DNA of 64,000 nucleotides from Annona cherimola (GCA_030490835.1 CM059977.1:23727335-23791334), one strand, 5' to 3'; counted from the first letter of the stretch, positions 23,478-34,858 are shown. Notes: generated from the sequence alone by a model not told the origin. Translations and numbers: made by a program.

Positions 23478-24062
23478 CTAATTCATTATAATAAGCAAAA
23501 CAACACCAACTAGACTAATAAAAATTGCAAAAGCTATCTTCAACTTCAACAGCTTCATGTCTCTCCTCTCTAATGCGAGTTTTAAATCGATGTCCCTCTT
23601 CACTGCTGCATCCCTGACTTGTCGGATTTCACCTTTCAATTCTTGTACTGCAGTCTTATGTATCTGCTTCATTTGATTGGTTTCTGCTATGTGAATCTCC
23701 CTCAGATCTGATACACGACGCAAGACTTCTCCCATATCAGCCACCAATTGCTCGTATTCGTACGGGACAAGTTGGCTTTCGGAGTGAAGCTTGCTTTCGC
23801 TTTCATACTGTGATGAATTTGAACTCTTCAAAGCAGAAGTCGATGACTCGTCCACCCATCTGAAATATTTGCAGCACTTTGAAGGATCCTGTCAAACAAA
23901 TTATATATGATCCCCAATTCGAATTAATAAAAAGGGCATATTATCATTCAGAAGAATACATACTCTATAATGTGGACATCGCATAAAATGCCGGCCAGGG
24001 TTCTTTTTTGTATGTGATGTCAATATAACAACTGCAGCACCACAAAAACAAGTATATGTCAT
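23478..24062 (-). CDS. GRF zinc finger / coiled-coil / membrane-anchored protein, two exons, inside the MULE
   Basis: Exon 1 is 24062-23964 and exon 2 is 23888-23478, with a GT-AG intron of 75 bp; 169 residues. The N terminus is a GRF-type zinc finger (TCFCG, NPGRHFMRCP, CCKYFRW; ligands C5, C7, C29 and C38). A Ser-rich linker follows, then a charged coiled coil (LRREIHI.. to LALERRDMKLL region), then a C-terminal hydrophobic anchor (IAFAIFISLVGVVLLIIMN). This architecture is common among small plant proteins of the At4g04775 type, whose function is unknown. The reading frame extends five codons upstream to a TAG acceptor at 24078, so an upstream exon is possible. Joining to the transposase's strong donor (24228) is out of frame; a weak GTACGA donor (about 24238) would be in frame. 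It could therefore be a second MULE gene or a C-terminal exon set of the transposase. No lesion seen. Confidence 0.65.
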
Positions 24063-24223
24063 CTCATTTATGGCCACCTATGCAACAAAATGAAACAGAA
24101 ATGGTAATTAGATCATAATGACTTAATTATGCCATGTATTACATGTATTGATGACATTCTCTTCATAACAAATGCAAAAGTATAAAACATAGCAACAATG
24201 GAAGATAAGTCGATATGAATACC

Positions 24224-26715
24224 TCACATACCTCGGCCTCGTACTGTGTAAATGCACGCATCATTACTAGATTCAGATTGAATTGATGTAGTTGGAACAT
24301 TGAATGCAAGACAATTACGTTTATCATGACCAACAATAAGTTTATTACATCCACGACAATGTTTTAATCCACCACGTATCTGTTCAATTGCTCCCTTGAA
24401 TCGCTTCGATGTTCTTCCCTTCCTCAGTGAGATATGTGGTTTATCAATGCTAATGCCTTGAGAACTTTGTGCTGGAAATACACCACTTGATATTCCTATT
24501 GCTTCAACGTCCGTGGAGTTTGGGCCAGTAACATTCAGGTTGAAATTGTCACTTGCAACTCCCATAGTAGGACCTCCATTGGCATCCATTCCATCCAGTC
24601 TATTTGGATCTGCATGTTGGCTGTTTCGGTATTGCATCAAGTTCAGCAAGCATGGTCTCCATATGACCCTTTCACTATTTGAAATGCTTCTGGGTTGTGC
24701 AAAGCCTCATGTCTAACATGAGTCCACCACTTTGATAGTGTGTGAGTACGAATAGCAAGAGATTGCCTGGATTCGCTATCATTTGGTGTAAATCCATGAT
24801 TGATATGGGACTTTACAGATTGTGTCCAACGTGATAACAGGTGACACGGTGGCATATGCTTCACTTTAAGGAATCGAAACATGGCAATGATGTGCTTGCA
24901 AATGATACCAAAGGATTCAAATTTCATGCATGGACAGGTAGCCACTAACTCCTCCATATTCCATGACAGGATCTTATGCTTTCCATCGTCGTCCACTTCA
25001 CTATGTTGCATGCGCCATCGTTGTATTATTTCATCTCCTTCTATCCTTTCTCCAATATACATAAGACTTTGCTCCAACTCCTTTTGAAAAATTAAAAAAA
25101 TATTCAACATATACAACTTTTCCATTTGAGCTTCAATAGTACTTACGGTTTTCAACAAGGGCACGCCATGCAGTGTACGAAAATCAGCCTCTCCTTCAGC
25201 CTCACGTCTCCGTTCAAGTGCTTTCTCATATCCATGCGCAAAATCAATCAGATTTGACTTATGGTTTACGAATCCATCAAAAAATGCATTCATGCTTTCA
25301 CTTCTAGCTGTTGTCCTCATACCAGCAGAGAAGAATTTCTTCGTGAATGTCGGAATCCACTTCTCTCATATTTCATACATGTGCTGCAACCATGAGTTGC
25401 CCTGCAGGTCGAACTCGACTATCATCATTTGCCAGCACTTATCAAAATCTTCTTCAGTTTCTGTGCCGTACAAACAATGATTCCACTTTGCCTTAAAAGT
25501 CGGATGCTCGTGAATGACGTGAGATAACTTCTCTGGCAACTTCCTACATATATGCCACAAGCATAGGAGGTGGGTAGTATTTGGAAAAACGGATGATATT
25601 GCTGCTCCAATGGCAGCATCTTGATCTGTGATTATAGTTTTTGGATGAACACCACCCATCGCATCCACCCATGTCTGAAACAACCACTTAAAATCTTCAA
25701 TTGTCTCACCGAACAACAAACCAGCTCCTAACAATATAGATTGATTGTGATGATTGACTCCCACAAATGGACCAAACGGCATATCATACTCATTAGTCTT
25801 GTATGTCGTGTCGAAACACATAACATCGCTAAAAACCATGCAATCTTCCTTTGATTTTCCATCAACCCAAAAACATGAAGTCAATCTCATTTCCTCATCA
25901 ATTTGAATTTCGTATGAGAACAGAGGATCCTCCTGACTTTTTCTTTGAAAATAACGTAGCAGAGTATTTGCATCACCACCGAACATTGTTTGACGCTTTC
26001 TCCTTAGTGCATTTCTAGCATCCCTTTCTGAAAAATGAAGATGAGAAGGGCCTCCCACTTCATGCTGCATGAATGTTATAGACCGCGCCACGCCAATCCC
26101 AGAGGCTTTTAATGATGCAATAAGATTTAGGTCATCTTCCGTGCACTTTTTATGTGACCGCAACTTACGAGTTTTTGTTGGAGTACATAGTAAATGATTA
26201 TGACTCTCAACAAATTGTAACACGTGATATGCCTTATTTTGTTGGCTTAAGTTCACATACATTTTAGCAGGACATAAGCAACGACTTATAAAACCACTTT
26301 TAGTCGTCTGTTTATCCTGTGCAGCACCAGCTCTAGAGCACCTTAAAATAAGCCTTGAAATTTCGCCTGTTTTTAACTTGCGGGAGCAATCCTTTCTAAT
26401 ACTAAATCCACATTGCCATGCATAACGATTATAAAACTCGTAGGATTCATCTATTGAGCTAAAAATCATGCCGATTCTTGGTTTCATCTCAAATGGAGCA
26501 TTGGAGGTGAACAAACCATTCATTCCATGTACATCAATTGAGTTAACACCTGGAATACCAACATCCTCACCCTCTAACTCATTCAATAAATCATCCATTC
26601 TCATATCCTTAATCAGACTAGGTTCTAGCTCATCATTTGGTTGAAGTTGCATTGTTGTCGAGTCATTTGGATATAGCGTTTCCATATTCAGATCAACTCC
26701 CAAATTTCCATCCAT
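24224..26715 (-). pseudogene. FAR1/FRS-type Mutator-like transposase, one nonsense codon and one frameshift
   Basis: ATG is at 26715. The first 449 codons hold a FAR1 DNA-binding domain (about residues 85-180; YEFYNRYAWQCGFSIRKDC, SHNHLL). The MULE transposase core follows, with the first Asp in MCFDTTYKTN (D302), the second in IITDQDAAIG (D364) and CLWH (385-388). TGA at 25366-25368 interrupts MYEI*EKWIP where Arg is usual in FAR1-like proteins. The same frame then continues with ARSESMNAFF (third acidic residue, E473), a SWIM zinc finger (CPCMKF...GIICKH, about 594-608), and stops at 24643. A +2/-1 shift near 24650 reopens the frame into LLNLMQYRN and a zinc knuckle (CRGCNKLIVGHDKRNC), ending RGRGM at 24224. 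The family cuts and joins Mutator-like DNA in the nucleus; FHY3/FAR1 transcription factors derive from it. The truncated product lacks E473 and the SWIM domain. Confidence 0.88.
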
Positions 26716-27643
26716 GCTAAACGGGAGTCTAATATTCTGCCAATAACCCTCAATCTACGATGAAACAAAGATTACTTAATGTAAGATATGAATCACTAAA
26801 TAATGAATATGCTAATTCGGGTATTTGCGTAGACTTCAAATGATGTTCGTCTTTGGGATTTTAGGTTTCAATGACATGGAGTAGATATGGAATTGTTGAA
26901 AATTTTGCAAAAATAACTGCATTAACTAATCAGATTATATCAGCACAAATTATTGTTGTCATTAAATTTGCTAAGTCACATATATCTACAAAAAATTGAT
27001 ATTTACACAATCAATTCAGTTTATATGCAAACAGATTTTTTGGTTTTCATTATTCTAACCAATAAAATTAAATGACATAGTAGGAAATTACCAAGAAATC
27101 AGTTAATATGAAAACATATATTAACCAATTCGGGTATTTGCGTAGACTTCAAATGATGTTCGTCTTTGGGATTTTAGGTTTCAATGACATGGAGTAGATA
27201 TGTAATTGATATGGAATTGTTGAAAATTTTGCAAAAATAACTGCATTAACTAATCAGATTATATCAGCACAAATTATTGTTGTAATTAAATTTGCTAAGT
27301 CACATATATCTACAAAAAATTGATATTTACACAATCAGTTCAGTTTATATGCAAATAGATTTTTGGGTTTTCATTATTCTAACCATTAAAATTAAATGAC
27401 ATAGTAGGAAATTACCAAGAAATCAGTTAATATGAAAACAGATTTTTCAGTTTTCATTATTTTTCGATTTTCATTATATCAAATCTATCATAACTGAATT
27501 AAATACCTGCTATAGAACATCAGAAAATCAAACCAGAAAAGGAAAAAAAAAGAATCATAGCATAATGCTGCATTCCCGCCAAGGCAATCCATAGAGAAAA
27601 TATAAAGCAAAAAGAGATTAAGCAAAATAGATTCAGATACAAT
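26716..27643 (-). promoter_or_regulatory. 5' region of the transposase with a 313-bp tandem duplication
   Basis: AATTCGGGTATTTGCGTAGA begins at 26814 and again at 27127, each followed by ~310 bp of near-identical sequence (copies 26814-27126 and 27127-27440). The second copy carries a small insertion (TATGTAATTGA type). The duplication lies between the right TIR and the transposase ATG, so it is likely 5' leader, intron or promoter. The ORF track shows no credible protein here. Confidence 0.7.
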
Positions 27644-28170
27644 AAACAATACCGATCGGTAACTGAAACCAAGTTTTTTGCGATCTGGAATGGTGCGTGG
27701 GAGGAGAGGCTGCCTTGCAAGTAATAGCTGTCTTGAGGAGAAGCTGCAATGGTGCGTGGGAGGAGAGGCTGCAATGGTGCGTGGAAGGGGAGTTTTTGCG
27801 ATCTGGATTGGGAAAGAGAGAGAGAGGGAGAGAGAGGGCGTGTGATCTGGGCGTGCGATCTGGAACGGGAGAGAGAGGGAGAGAGAGAGAGAGAGAGGGC
27901 GTGCGATCTGGAATGGGAGAGAGAAAGAGAGAGGTCGTGCGATCTGGAAGGGGGGGGGAGAGAGAGAGAGAGAGGAGGGGAGAGAGGTCGGTACCTGCAC
28001 GCAAAGGGGGACCGCGCGGAGGGACCTGCATGCCTTTCTTCGAGTGTCAGACGGTGTCAATGTCGCTCCCAACTCCTCGACGTCCCAGATCGCACGCCCC
28101 ACATCCAACGGCCGTCACAGGTGGTGTGAAACACACTCGGTTTACAGCCGGTGTGAAAAGATCACAATTC
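27644..28170 (-). repeat. Right terminal inverted repeat of the MULE
   Basis: 527 bp, the reverse complement of the left TIR with a shorter GA/CT tract. TGCGATCTGG occurs at 27679, 27797, 27854, 27902 and 27938, with a one-base variant at 27841 and the inverted copy CCAGATCGCA at 28085. The outer end is GTGTGAAAAGATCACAATTC at 28170. It faces the transposase, so it probably holds that gene's promoter. Confidence 0.9.
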
Positions 28171-28179
28171 TTTTTTAAG
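28171..28179 (+). repeat. Right target-site duplication of the MULE
   Basis: TTTTTTAAG, identical to 18373-18381. Confidence 0.88.
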
Positions 28180-28830
28180 AATGAGAAAAATGTTATTGAG
28201 AAATGAACATTTTCATCCCATTTCATCTCATTTGTTCGTCACCCAACTCGCGAACAAGAAGGAACTAGGATGCTTCAATATAAGAAATAAACATGCCTAA
28301 TATGAGGTCATTTGGAAAGTGACAAATGAGGGGACACGATAGTTAGGTGACCCGGAGGCTTCACTATCATGATAAAGAAGTAACCTCCTTGGGACAGTAC
28401 TAAACACATGAACAATAGAGTTACAAAAAATTTTAAAAGCATTGAGATTCTATGATAGATTGTAGAGAGTGCAACGTAAAAAAACAAAGCTTCCAGGTAC
28501 TAGGAAAGGAAGTGAGTAGAGTACGACAGGATAAGATAATAAAAGGATTGTAGGTGTTAACAATATGATAACAAAGGTGTGAGAAAATGACTCTCCTTAA
28601 AGGTCGTTGGAAACTTCAACATGAACGATTAAAGCAATGAGAATTAACTTCAAGAAGTGCAGCATGAACAAGAAAGCTATAGAGCGCTATAAATGGAATC
28701 GAGTATAGTATGGTGCGTGGAATAAGATTACGAAAGGATTGTCGGTGTTAGCAATATATAAGACAATAAGAATACCTGCCCCTTATGATGTGAATGTAGG
28801 GAATGTGTATATATATATGTGTGTATATAG
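28180..28830. other. Intergenic DNA, diverged internal duplication
   Basis: A motif of the type AAGGATTGT.GGTGTTA.CAATAT appears twice (about 28542 and 28733), about 190 bp apart, suggesting an old duplication. No gene recognised. Confidence 0.3.
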
Positions 28831-28834
28831 AATA

Positions 28835-29185
28835 TAATCCAATACATGTAACTGCATCGTGTAGTTCATGCACTATGGGCCCCAGATGATCATGAATGGG
28901 AAATCCACTCTCCCATTATATTTAAAATTGTCTACTTTATTAGCATATCAGTTTTCATCTAAGTCCAACATGTGTGTGATCCTCATATTAAAATGGTACA
29001 AAATCAATATAATAAAATAATTTAATATAAATATCAAGTTTAAAGTGATATTTTCAACATCTAAACCGTCTAAAGTATGATTTTTATATGAATAAATGAT
29101 TGTATAAAATTTCATTACAATTTAATATATGTGGGGCCCATTTTACGGCGGACTGCACCGTAATCTGCATGGGAATGGGCCCCTA
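28835..29185 (+). mobile_element. Family D MITE
   Basis: It is a close relative of 10012-10372: ACTGCATCGTGTAGTTCATG, GGGCCCCAGATGATCATGAA and the end GGACTGCACCGTAATCTGCA. TA-rich DNA lies on both sides. Confidence 0.6.
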
Positions 29186-29239
29186 TATATATTTCATTCA
29201 TGTATATATACATGAAGTCATTTGATATTACAAATCAGC

Positions 29240-29400
29240 ATTTGCATAATACTCACGGCATGAAAGAACCAAATAATATCTCCCCCTCCAGAAAGGCAAC
29301 AACACATACCCTACCACCAATGGGACAAAAGGTCGAACCCACGACCTAATGGCACAACGCCATGGCGCTTTACTACGCTGCTGACAGCGCTGAAGCAGAA
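29240..29400 (-). mobile_element. Probable tRNA-derived SINE fragment
   Basis: On the minus strand, GTGGGTTCGACC (29342-29331) matches the pol III B box (GGTTCRANYCC). A-box-like sequence (GTAGTAAAGCG) lies ~40 bp upstream. Length and 3' tail are not clear. Confidence 0.4.
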
Positions 29401-29953
29401 TGTAGGGAATATTGGTTGCTGATAATATGATATAGAAAATATCAATCTCTGATGATATAATGCAAGGGACACTACACTTATCTATGCGCAGTGGCTTAAA
29501 GGGGATGCGCCCTGTTTGTGAGGAAATTAAGGCCACAAGAAATAACACAGACAAAGGATGCAATGTAGACAAGGTGAATGTGTGGCCCAAGGAGAGGTAG
29601 AGCAAAGTACCTTGTTTCCATATTTAAACTATTTGGGAATTCGAGATGCCTTGTTGTTTCTCTGATATGTAGAGATTGCATTAAGAAAGGAGCATAGATT
29701 TCAAGGAAACAAATTACAAAAGATCTCGCGGGATCTTAATTACAGCCTAAGCCTCTCATGACTTAATCTAATGTTGCATAGTCAAACCCTCAAGGTAGAG
29801 TGCAAGATCTCATGTTTTCCAGCTGCTGAGTTTAGAGATGTTCTATCGTGCATGTATACTCGGAAGGTCCGATCGAATACGAGCCTTAGATAAACTATAA
29901 TGGTTCCTGCCTAACATGGGCCGAAATTAATCATTTAAGATTTATCAGGATTT
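29401..29953. other. Intergenic DNA, nothing recognised
   Basis: Minus-strand ORFs here (for example near 29228-29681) lack any recognisable domain. Confidence 0.3.
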
Positions 29954-31203
29954 AAGAATGTTGACACCCCTTCCTCAAGCCCAAAGATGAATGAATGGGA
30001 ATGAATTCCAAGCCCAACAAAGACAAACAACTCAAGAGCAATCACCAATGGACTTAAAATCATGGCCCACTCTAAAACAAACCGGAGTGAATTCAAGCAA
30101 AACCAAGCTAGCAAATGGGCCTATTCAACTCAGCCCATGGGAGCAAAACTCCACCAAGCCTCAAAAGCAGGTCCTTCAACAACCGGATCCGGCCCACAAG
30201 AGCAAAGCTCCTACAGGCCACCCCAACGGGTTCCACAATGCAGCCCAACCATATCCAACTCACCAGACACAGCAAATGGGCTCTATAATGCAACCCACCA
30301 GATCCAGCCCACTAAGCCTCGAAAGCAGGCTTCTCTACAACTACCCATCGGGCCTCCACAACAGCCCACCCAAAATAATGGGCTTAGCCAAGCTCTAGCC
30401 CACCAAGTTCCAGCCCACTATGGAAGAAGTACACCAAGATCAAGCCCATGGACCAAGTCCAACATCTCAAGTGGCCCAAGGCCCATGCTCTCACCTCAAG
30501 CTCAAGCCCATGGACCAAGGCCAACATCTCAAATGGCCCAAGGCCCATGCTCCCATCTATAAAAGGAGGTGCCACCCTCTCTTCTCAACACACATGAGGA
30601 GGCATCTACAAGAGGGAGGACGGGAATTTGCAGCCAAACCCCTACACCCCACTTCTCCTCTCCTCTCCAGCTCTTTCTCTCTCTCCCTCTTCTTCAGATA
30701 TTTTATTTTATTTTCCCCTTTTCATGCCGATGTAAACGGCTTCGGGTTAACGGGTTTCTGTCATATCCGTTTTAATCTAAAGACTGGGATCCCAGATCTG
30801 CAAGACCGGTGTCATTATTCATTGAAAATAGGGACTGATCTCCCTTTTAAGGTCAGCGGCGACTCCATTTTCTTTATTTTGCGTAAATACTAACGCGTTT
30901 ACTTGAGTTAACGCCCCGGCAAGGCGGGCGCACGCGGGTCCACAGATTCCAGCATAATACGCTGACGTTATGCTGCCGAATTCGTGACTCGACCTGTGTA
31001 TAAAAAGTCACGTCTTAGCCGTTATGCCGCCAAATCCACGGAAGGACACTCACATGCTAATGCTTTCTAAAAATCGTCAATACTAACCCTTTCTACTCTA
31101 TGAAAAATGCAGGTTCTAGCCCTTTCTATTTGGCCCAGATTTCACGAGAAACGAGAAAGGCGTCCGAACCCACCGTAGCGCTCGCGGCGGGTGCTACAAA
31201 GAG
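29954..31203 (+). mobile_element. Probable solo LTR of a Gypsy-type retrotransposon
   Basis: The segment 29959-31198 begins TGTTGACACC and ends GGGTGCTACA, a TG...CA pair whose ends are short inverted repeats. It is flanked by AAGAA (29954-29958) and AAGAG (31199-31203), 4 of 5 identical. A TATA box (TATAAAAGG, 30558-30566) is preceded by a 62-bp tandem repeat (CAAGCCCATGGACCAAG at 30441 and 30503) and followed by a CT-rich leader. GGCGACTCC and GGCAAGGCGGGCGCACGCGG (30923) resemble plant Gypsy LTR sequence. No gag/pol ORF or second LTR is in the window. The ORFs at 29991-30893 are by-products. Confidence 0.55.
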
Positions 31204-34200
31204 CTCAAGTTATGAAAACTAGGCCTACTTTTTTATGACAATTCGACGAGTATTAGCTTTAATGTAGTAGCCATATCAACTTAGAATTTCAAAATATAAG
31301 GGTATGTGATTTTGTGAGTTTCAAGGGAATAAACTGGGTTTTTCCTTCTCGAATCAATCAACTCACTTGCCGAGTATTATTTCAAGAAGAAAAGAGATGA
31401 TATCTTACATTCAAAGCTTTAGAAAGATTGCAAGGAGCAAAGTTGGGAAATGAGAGAGAGAGAGAGAGAGAGAAAAGTAGCAGCAGGGTATGGAGTTGGT
31501 GTACGAGAATGTAACTATAACACTTCTCATTCACAGGCCTCACCAAGTGTACAAATTACAAACAATGGGCCCGAAAACAGGCCCAAAAAGCCTACGGTGC
31601 CATGCACGCATCTGGACCTGTAACTTGAACCCGATTCTAGCACTAGGTTTGGACTAGGCCCAGACATGCGGATTGGATCGAGCCTGGACCTGCCATTGGC
31701 TTTTTTCTTTTTCTATTTTTGCGATTTGAATACTCGTCGCCAGTTTTTCTTAATCTTAATTAGTAGCTGATTGGTCTCGATAATGATGATAATGCGATTT
31801 CTACGCTAGTTAATAATTAAAAATTTTAAAAACAGAGTTGGCTTATAGCCAGCGTAGCTCTATGGTGGACCTACTCTACTCATCGACAAGAACATGCGAT
31901 GAGACAGAAAATCAGTTTCCTAGAATAGAATGCACTGGAATAGGGGTGGCACGAAGCTATTGATCCAACTCACCTAACCATAATTTCATCAAAAAACAAC
32001 TTACCTAACCATAATAGAAATATAATAATGGAATGGTTGGAATTCATTATCATCATCAGGAGATGAAAAGCAAACAACGGCGAACGCGAGTTGTGGCACA
32101 TGAGCCGCACTTTCACTTATTGACGGAAACAGAGCAAGTCATTGAAAATGAGGCCAGCATTTACCTTAAAATTAACACCTTGGAGAATCTTCATTATGCT
32201 TGGCTCTTATTTTGTGACGCGTGGCCCATATGACAGCCACAAAAAAAAATCAATAATAATAATAATATGAAACTTAATTAGGCCAGGTTTTAATTTTTCT
32301 GGATAAATTAGTACAACAATCTTATCAATGCAATGTAAATAATAAATTAATATTGTACTTATGGATTACATTTTTAAAAAATTCCTGTTAATTCTCTCAC
32401 TCTTTTCATTCTTATTTATAATTTTATTGACAGATTTTCTAATATATTCTTATTTATAATTTTATTGACAGATTTTCTAATATTTGGGTGGACCTGTGGT
32501 ACATCAAGCTTCTGGAATCATCAAAGACCCATTACCAGAAAATTTCCATTAGCAATGAATCACCTGTACACCTCATGGTTGGGTTTTCTTCCTTGTAATG
32601 AAATTTCCGTGCTCTACTCCAAGAAAATGAAGTTTTAGCTACTCCAAGATTTGTTAAATATATTTTACAAAAGCTATTAATGATCATTTTTCGAAGTTTT
32701 CACCAAAACTATAACTTTTAGCGACAAGTCTTATACTTGAAAATGTTATTTTTTCCAGCATCTATTATATTATTGTTATCAAAAGTTGATTTTCCAAAGG
32801 CAATAATTATTCATGTTACTATACAAGCATTAAGAAAATGTGTTTTCTTATATAATTTTATTATTTTTTGGTGGGTGGACTCAATATTAATCAATATTTA
32901 TTATTCAAAAAGCCACAAATATATTGCAACAAATCAATGAAACATTATTGACTAATTAATCAGAAAATATATAACGATCATGGTCTCATTTGATTTCTAT
33001 CTCTTGTGCGAGACACGTCATTAGTTCTGCTGCAAAGTTCTTACCCGACATCTTGATTTGGCAAGAGAAATTAATATTGAGAAATTCCAACAAATCAAGA
33101 AAGCAAAACAAGTGCAGCACGTACGTGACCAAATGCAGGTTGATTGTCGTACCAGGTTGTCCCACATACATCATCTATTATATAAGGGCGGAAATTAATG
33201 GTCACATGTGGCCCTGTCAAATGCTGCCAACCCTTACAACCCACAATTCTTCTGAAAATATGTGTCCTTATAAATGCTTGTATTATCACTGCTAGTGTGA
33301 AACTAAGAGCTGAGATTGCTCTGGTACACCACTTTTATTTATTTTTTCTTTATGCTTAATTCTAGAGTGGTGGTGTCTCCCGGCCTCTTAATCATAAACA
33401 CGAAGACTACTTTCAGTTTTCTACCTTTTTTTAAAATTTATTTTAGTGGCTCACGAGGCTCTCATGGTCATGGCCCAAATTGACAAGTGACAAACCAGGA
33501 CTTGACATGTTAATAATAATTAATTAATGGATTAGATGTACTCTATGAAAAGAAAACACAACAGGTATATCCACAAACAAAATTTTCTGGCTCTTGATTA
33601 AGCCAGATATTCAATACTTAGCTTAATTTAATTACAAAAAGGAAAATACAATAATAAAGTTTGGATTTCCTAATTATATTCTTCCATTGGCACATGTAAG
33701 GGTACAATTCGGATTGGTATGCTTGGCTTTTTGTTTAAATGATGTGTGTTCTCTCCTTGTTCACCTTACAGGTGTTCTATTTATAAAAATTCTACTTTAT
33801 CATACCCTTAGGTCTATTCAGTTTTTAGTCGAGCATACCCCATTCATATTAATGTCAAATCGTTTGAGTTTTGATTTCAAGTCAATTCTTACAACACAGG
33901 ACATTTAACTTTAACATAGTCAAGTTATTTCTTCGCGCAAAATCAAAAATTAGATATCAAAAAGAGAAATCCCTTTGGAGAAGCGGGCGGAAGGTCAGAA
34001 AAAAAAAAAAAAAATGAATTCAAGTTATATAAGTCTTAATCCAATGGACAATATCACATGAAAATCTGTACTCCCTATGGCATAGCTAAGGTACCCACCA
34101 AGGTTCACTTCAGATAATGATTGTACGGACCAATCCTACTCTAATTCTAGAGCTGAGTAATTTTTGATATCCTATCCTGTGGTACTATAGATAATTTTTT

Positions 34201-34440
34201 TAGAATTTACTTTCAAAGCAGATTGATTTAGTGGATACTTTGGGCATCCTACCCAAGTTTCACCACTAGACACCATGATGAACCAAAGTTGTTGAGACTA
34301 TATTTACACCAAAATGAATTAATTAACAACTCAAAAGGTTTAATTTCCTAATCATTTATGATTGGCAAACTTAAATAAATAATTAATAAATGATAACCTT
34401 CTCAAAAAAGGACAGGGCTTAGCATAATATTTTTTTATTA
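31204..34440. other. Intergenic DNA with simple repeats only
   Basis: It contains (GA)n at 31453-31474, a 38-bp direct duplication (ATTCTTATTTATAATTTTAT at 32408 and 32446), (AAT)n at 32251-32268 and a poly-A run at 33999-34013. The small ORFs (for example 32990-33295, 33687-33908) have no recognisable domain. Confidence 0.4.
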
Positions 34441-34449
34441 ATATTATAT

Positions 34450-34858
34450 ACATTGTGACATCTGATACTACAAATCATGCACTTTTACAATCCTCACTAT
34501 AGAAAGACATCTTGTAAATACCTCCATTCTCATAGAAGACATCTATAAATACCTTATTACCTGAGGGACATTGCACTTGTATTTGGCATGATTTGAGCTT
34601 TGAATCCGGATGAACACCATGTGTGTCACACCAGGTTACCACCATAGTTAAAAATTGTTACCATAACAGAAATTAAGGAAAACATAATATTGCCAATACT
34701 ATCAATTCACATGTTCGATCCCCACCTGTTGTAGGGTATCAAATTTTCAATTTTCCCTCATTATGTAGGGGCTTTTACATATTCTCCCTTAGGCTAGGGT
34801 TCCATTCTGTGAAGATTATGAAAATATTTGATTGCAATATCGGATGTCACAATATATA
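34450..34858. mobile_element. Short element with inverted ends and a B-box-like motif
   Basis: ATTGTGACATCTGATA at 34452 is mirrored by TATCGGATGTCACAAT at 34839-34854. A pol III B-box-like GTTCGATCC is at 34713. It could be a MITE or a SINE inserted beside an inverted repeat. Confidence 0.4.

Larger units (their letters stand above)
18382..28170. mobile_element. 9.8-kb Mutator-like element (MULE) carrying a FAR1-type transposase and a captured ENH1 gene
   Basis: Both ends begin GAATTGTGATCTTTTCACAC on their inward strand. They are followed by ~530 bp of matching inverted repeat (18382-18920 and 27644-28170). Immediately outside, an identical 9-bp repeat TTTTTTAAG lies at 18373-18381 and 28171-28179, the duplication length diagnostic of Mutator-like transposons. 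Inside, left to right, are an ENH1-like host gene (plus), a 141-bp minisatellite, a GRF-zinc-finger gene (minus), a FAR1/MULE transposase (minus) and a 313-bp tandem duplication. The shared flanking 9-mer shows that everything between the TIRs moved as one unit; two independent TIR insertions would not share one duplication. The transposase is broken, so this copy is probably immobile unless helped in trans. Confidence 0.9.

Noticed and set aside
18382..28170. Two separate inverted insertions flanking native host genes, instead of one MULE
   Set aside because: The outer edges share one perfect 9-bp duplication and the interior encodes a matching transposase; independent insertions would each have their own duplications at both ends.
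30420..30893. 157- and 166-codon ORFs with Pro/Gln/His-rich repeats
   Set aside because: They lie in the promoter and leader of a probable solo LTR and change frame with its 62-bp repeat; no gag-like motif.
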